64,000 nucleotides of DNA from Rhizomys pruinosus (taxonomy: Eukaryota > Chordata > Mammalia > Rodentia > Spalacidae): NCBI GenBank assembly GCA_009823505.1, contig VZQC01004530.1:1609641-1673640 (forward strand), given 5' to 3'. The notes under the pieces were generated by a model. That model saw nothing but the letters and a program-made list of their open reading frames with translations, had not been told where the DNA came from and did not search any database. The position numbers and the translations under genes are program-made. Shown piece after piece: positions 60,940 to 64,000 of the stretch (position 1 is its first letter; each line of letters opens with the position of its first letter).

Positions 60940-61195
60940 GTGAATGTATGTTGTGAAACTAGAAGGGATTACAAGAAGGGAAGAACTCCTAAACAATGGG
61001 TTGGGGCAGAAGATATAGCAATGGAATACAGATGACATGAAAAATATTTAGGGAGGAGGAAGGGGACTGGCAAGGAGGGGACACAACAGACAGGAAGGAA
61101 GTAGGATGGGTGAATTAGAAGGAACTATATATGCTAATGTCATAACAGGACCCACTACTTTGTAGATTAACTGAAAACAGTTAATAAAGGAATAT

Positions 61196-61880
61196 CCAGA
61201 GTCACAGGAAACAAGAAAGTACAGGGATTTAGATTCTAGAGGGCTTTGCACATGTGGCACTCTGTGTATCTGGCTTGGCTCTTTGGGGGGATTTTGGTGG
61301 CACAGAGTAGAAAACAGAGTCATCAGGGTGCTTTGTACCAGTCATCCTGTACAGTCATCGCTCCTGCTGCCCAGGCAACTGTCCAACCTCACAGCAGGAC
61401 CTAGGGCTGTGAATCACTGCAGCTATGCAGCAGACTCTTAGCACCACCCCTGCAAAACCCCCTGTGCTGTTCCACAGCACGGACAGGGATGGGGACTGCT
61501 CAGAGCCTGGCTAAGGTCTGCCCTGCTCACCTGTCCACACTCCTAACGTCTCCAGTGTCTTTGAACCACTCAGTCCACAACTCAATAGGAAGGAAGAATG
61601 TGTTTGGCCAGGAGGATCCCAGAAGTTGAATTTCCATCTACTTGGCAGTGGGGAAGGTTAGGCTGAGGGCATGAATTTTGCTGGAATGTGTCATGCCGTG
61701 TTGTGATTTCAAGGCTGTGACCTCGCAGACGCCTGTGGGAGATGGGTGAGCATAACATCAAGCACCCCGATGCGGGGGTCTCACAAAAGGTTTAGGATGA
61801 TGGGCTGAGAACATCCCAACACTCTGAGGCAAAGGTAGTCTCAGAGGACTTAGGGGACCCAAGGTCAAGGGAGTAGTAAG
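61196..61880. other. Unassigned unique intronic sequence
   Basis: No exon, RNA gene or clear repeat was recognised. Confidence 0.45.
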
Positions 61881-61885
61881 TGGTG

Positions 61886-61902
61886 GTGTTTGTGTGTGGT
61901 GT

Positions 61903-61935
<33 letters not shown>
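61886..61935 (+). repeat. (TG)n microsatellite with GGTG interruptions
   Basis: TG-rich tract with about 14 pure TG units at its right end. Read directly. Confidence 0.95.
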
Positions 61936-61940
<5 letters not shown>

Positions 61941-62060
61941 CGAAACCTGGTCCTTAGCTGAAACTCTACAGCAATGGTTACAAAACAAATATGTAAGATT
62001 TCATGTACACTTTGCTTAGTACTTTAACTCAGGGACAGAGGCAGATTGTACATATGGGAA

Positions 62061-62441
62061 TGTCTGCTATAGCTTGAATTAGAAATATCCCCCATAAGCT
62101 CATGAGTTTGAATATTTGGTCCCCAGCTGGTGGTGGTGTTTTGGAAGATCATGGACTTTTAGGAGGTAACATCCTCACTGGAGGAAATGAGTTACTGGGG
62201 GCCAACCTTGAGACTTCATAGCCTGCCACTTCCTATTCATTCTCTGCTTCCTGAGTGCAGATAGAATGTGCAGATAAAGTAGAATGTGAACACTGGGCCG
62301 CCTGCTCCTACCATCATGTCTTCCCCACCTGCTGCCATGCCCCTGGATGGCAACCTCCAGGAACTGGAAGCTACAATTAACTCTTTAAGTTGCTTTGGTC
62401 AGAATAATTTATCACAGCAACAGAAAGAGAAACTAAAGCCA
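62061..62441 (+). mobile_element. MaLR LTR (MTD-like)
   Basis: It starts tgtctgctatagcttgaatt and includes tttggtccccagctggtggt, cactggaggaaatgagttac and atcacagcaacagaaagaga near its end. This order matches rodent MaLR LTRs recalled from memory. A solo LTR with no internal sequence. Confidence 0.7.
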
Positions 62442-62854
62442 CATTGTTTTCCAAAGTAGAAGACTCAAAGTTGATGTTTAGCTGAGTGTGGGTCAGAAGC
62501 TGGCACTTCTACGCAATAGTGCCCAGAGTGGGAGACCCAGCCAGGTGGCAGCAACATCACAGTGGCCTCTGCACTCAGAAACAAAAATCTAAATGAGCAA
62601 AGAAGTGGTAGTATACTGGGTGTGGCTTCCTGGTGCACAGAGGGTTCTGACCTAAGACTTCTAAATCACATCTTCTTCTCTGCCACCACAGAAACTAGGA
62701 GAGTAGCAAAACTCTCCTGTGGGAAAGGGAGCTGGAGGGCACGACTTCCTGAAGCCTCCAAGAACTTCCATGTAGATCATGTCCACCAGGATAGTTTGGC
62801 TACCCAAACTATCCTAACAGATACCTGGCCTCTCTGACCCAAGGAAGGCACTAA
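62442..62854. other. Unassigned unique intronic sequence
   Basis: Nothing recognisable. A minor imperfect inverted repeat lies near 62798-62815 (atagtttgg and ccaaactat). Confidence 0.45.
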
Positions 62855-62856
62855 AG

Positions 62857-64000
62857 TCTTTTTTTTTTCTTTATTTGTTTACTTTTTAAGGGATTCTACA
62901 ATATAAGAGCACAGTTGTTTTCAGATCGCATTGATGTTGCTCAGTTTGTCATTAGTTTGTAATTAGATGAGGGATGCCATTCCTCGTTTGTTTTTCTGGG
63001 ACTGTGTTAATTCACTCAGCATGATATCTTCTAGTTCCAACCATTTACCTGCAAAGTTCATGATATCATTTTTCTTTACCACTGCATAGAACTCCATTGT
63101 GTAGATGTACCACATTTTCTTGATCCACTCATCAGTTGAGGGGCATTTGGGTTGGTTCCAGCTCCTGGCTATTGTGAAGAGAGCTGCAATAAACATAGCT
63201 GTGCATGTATCTCTGTGGTAAGATGAGTCTTGTGGGTACATATCCAGGAGTGGTATGACTGGATCAGGTGGCAAATTCATTCCAAGTCTTCCAAGGGTTC
63301 TCCACACTGCTTTCCATGGTGTCTGTACCGGTTTACATTCCCACCAGCAGTGGATGAGTGTTCCCCTTTCCCCACAACTTCTTCAGTACTTGGTATCATT
63401 TGTTTTCTTGATCCTAGCCAGTCTTATTGGAGTAAGATTATATCTTAAAATAGTTTTAATTTTCATTTCCTTAATGACTAGTCATGTTGAACACTTCTTA
63501 AGATGTTTCTCAGCCATTTCTAATTCCTTACTTGTGAAGTCTCTGTTCGGCTCTTTGCTCCATCTATTGAGTGGGTCATTTGTTTTCTTCTTTGTTTTTG
63601 AGTAGTTTATATACTCTGGAAATCAATGCTTTGTCAGATGTATCTGTGGTGAAGGTTTCCTCCCACTCTGTGGGTTTTCTCTTCACTTCTTTGATTGTTT
63701 CTTTTGATGTACAGAAGCCTTTGAGTTTAACGAGGTCCCATTTGTCAATTGTCGACCTTAATTCTGGCTCAGCTGCTGTCTGATTTAGGAAGTCTTTTCC
63801 TATGCCTATGTCTTATAGTCTGCTGCCAACTTTTTCTTCTATCGCCTTCAGAGTTTGGGGTTTCACACTGAGGTCTTTAATCCATCTGAAGTTGACTTTT
63901 GTACAGGGCAAGAGGTAGGGGTTTAATTTCATTCTTTTACAAGTGGTGATCCAGTTTTGGCAACACTACTTGCTGAAGATGCTGTCTTTCCACCATTGTG
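62857..64000 (-). mobile_element. L1 3' part, runs off the window end
   Basis: Minus-oriented L1 whose tail is the T-rich run at about 62859. The ORF2 end is open for 114 codons at 62963-63307, including [20 protein letters not shown]. Upstream ORF2 text continues to 64000 with several frame breaks. Its 3' UTR differs from the two young copies, so it belongs to an older subfamily. Confidence 0.92.

Larger units (their letters stand above)
59555..61195 (+). mobile_element. Older L1 (ORF2 end and 3' UTR) interrupted by two SINEs
   Basis: Landmarks in L1 order are aacttaaaatgaatcaaaaa, tttctaaaaggactccagta, agcttttcacagcaaaagaa, caaccctaaatgtccatcaa-like text near 60480, and a 3' UTR with cataacaggacccactactt. 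All frames are broken. A B1 lies at 59643-59800 and a B2 at about 60569-60795. The nesting order shows both SINEs came later. Confidence 0.85.

Noticed and set aside
1..64000. tRNA genes suggested by A/B-box-like words
   Set aside because: All such words lie in the heads of B2, ID or B4-type SINEs, which derive from tRNA but are not tRNA genes.
1..64000. Novel operon-like system, CRISPR array or phage element
   Set aside because: The window is intronic mammalian DNA; the direct repeats present are target-site duplications, microsatellites or short tandem duplications.

Overview
This is mammalian nuclear DNA from a mouse-like (myodont) rodent. B1 and B2 SINEs sit beside LINE-1 and MaLR/ERVL remnants, there are long (TG)n and (TCC)n tracts, and the only convincing coding sequence is split into short exons with GT/AG boundaries on the minus strand. 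I cannot fix the species. The B1 and B2 variants differ from the laboratory-mouse consensus as I remember it.

One gene is recognisable: the minus-strand middle part of Sh3rf3 (POSH2), a RING-type E3 ubiquitin ligase and multi-SH3 scaffold. In transcript order its four exons are 56155-56055 (101 nt), 46428-46258 (171 nt, the third SH3 domain), 42611-42358 (254 nt) and 23612-23293 (320 nt). Each has a polypyrimidine-AG acceptor and a GT donor. Their phases join without error into 282 uninterrupted codons. The RING, the first two SH3 domains, the fourth SH3 domain and both gene ends were not found, so they should lie outside. If so, the whole window is one gene body: intron above 56155, introns of about 9.6, 3.6 and 18.7 kb between the exons, and intron below 23293.

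The rest is intron. From 1-23 kb it holds simple repeats (including a 360-bp TCC tract), MaLR-like LTRs, B1/B2 copies, a 5'-truncated L1 with 626 open ORF2 codons (9695-12248), an old ERVL-like pol remnant (17240-19320), and an odd interleaved inverted repeat at 8342-8419. From 27.5-37 kb an ancient L1 has been split by younger insertions: a nearly full-length L1 (28088-33929) that itself holds a B2, an L1 3' end (34213-35044), and an Lx-like L1 3' end carrying a MaLR LTR (35312-36308). Three of these have visible target-site duplications. L2-like sequence follows to about 38 kb. The 38-56 kb part holds the two middle exons, scattered SINEs and much unassigned unique sequence. From 56.5-64 kb there are two L1 copies with SINE insertions, a MaLR LTR, and an L1 running off the window end.

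No RNA gene, CRISPR array, bacterial-type operon or unknown coding system was found. The points most worth following are the L1 nest, an abrupt rise in indels from about 29.46 kb that looks like uncorrected sequence, the interleaved palindrome, a B2 subgroup with a 17-bp internal duplication, and the frame-neutral SH3 exon.
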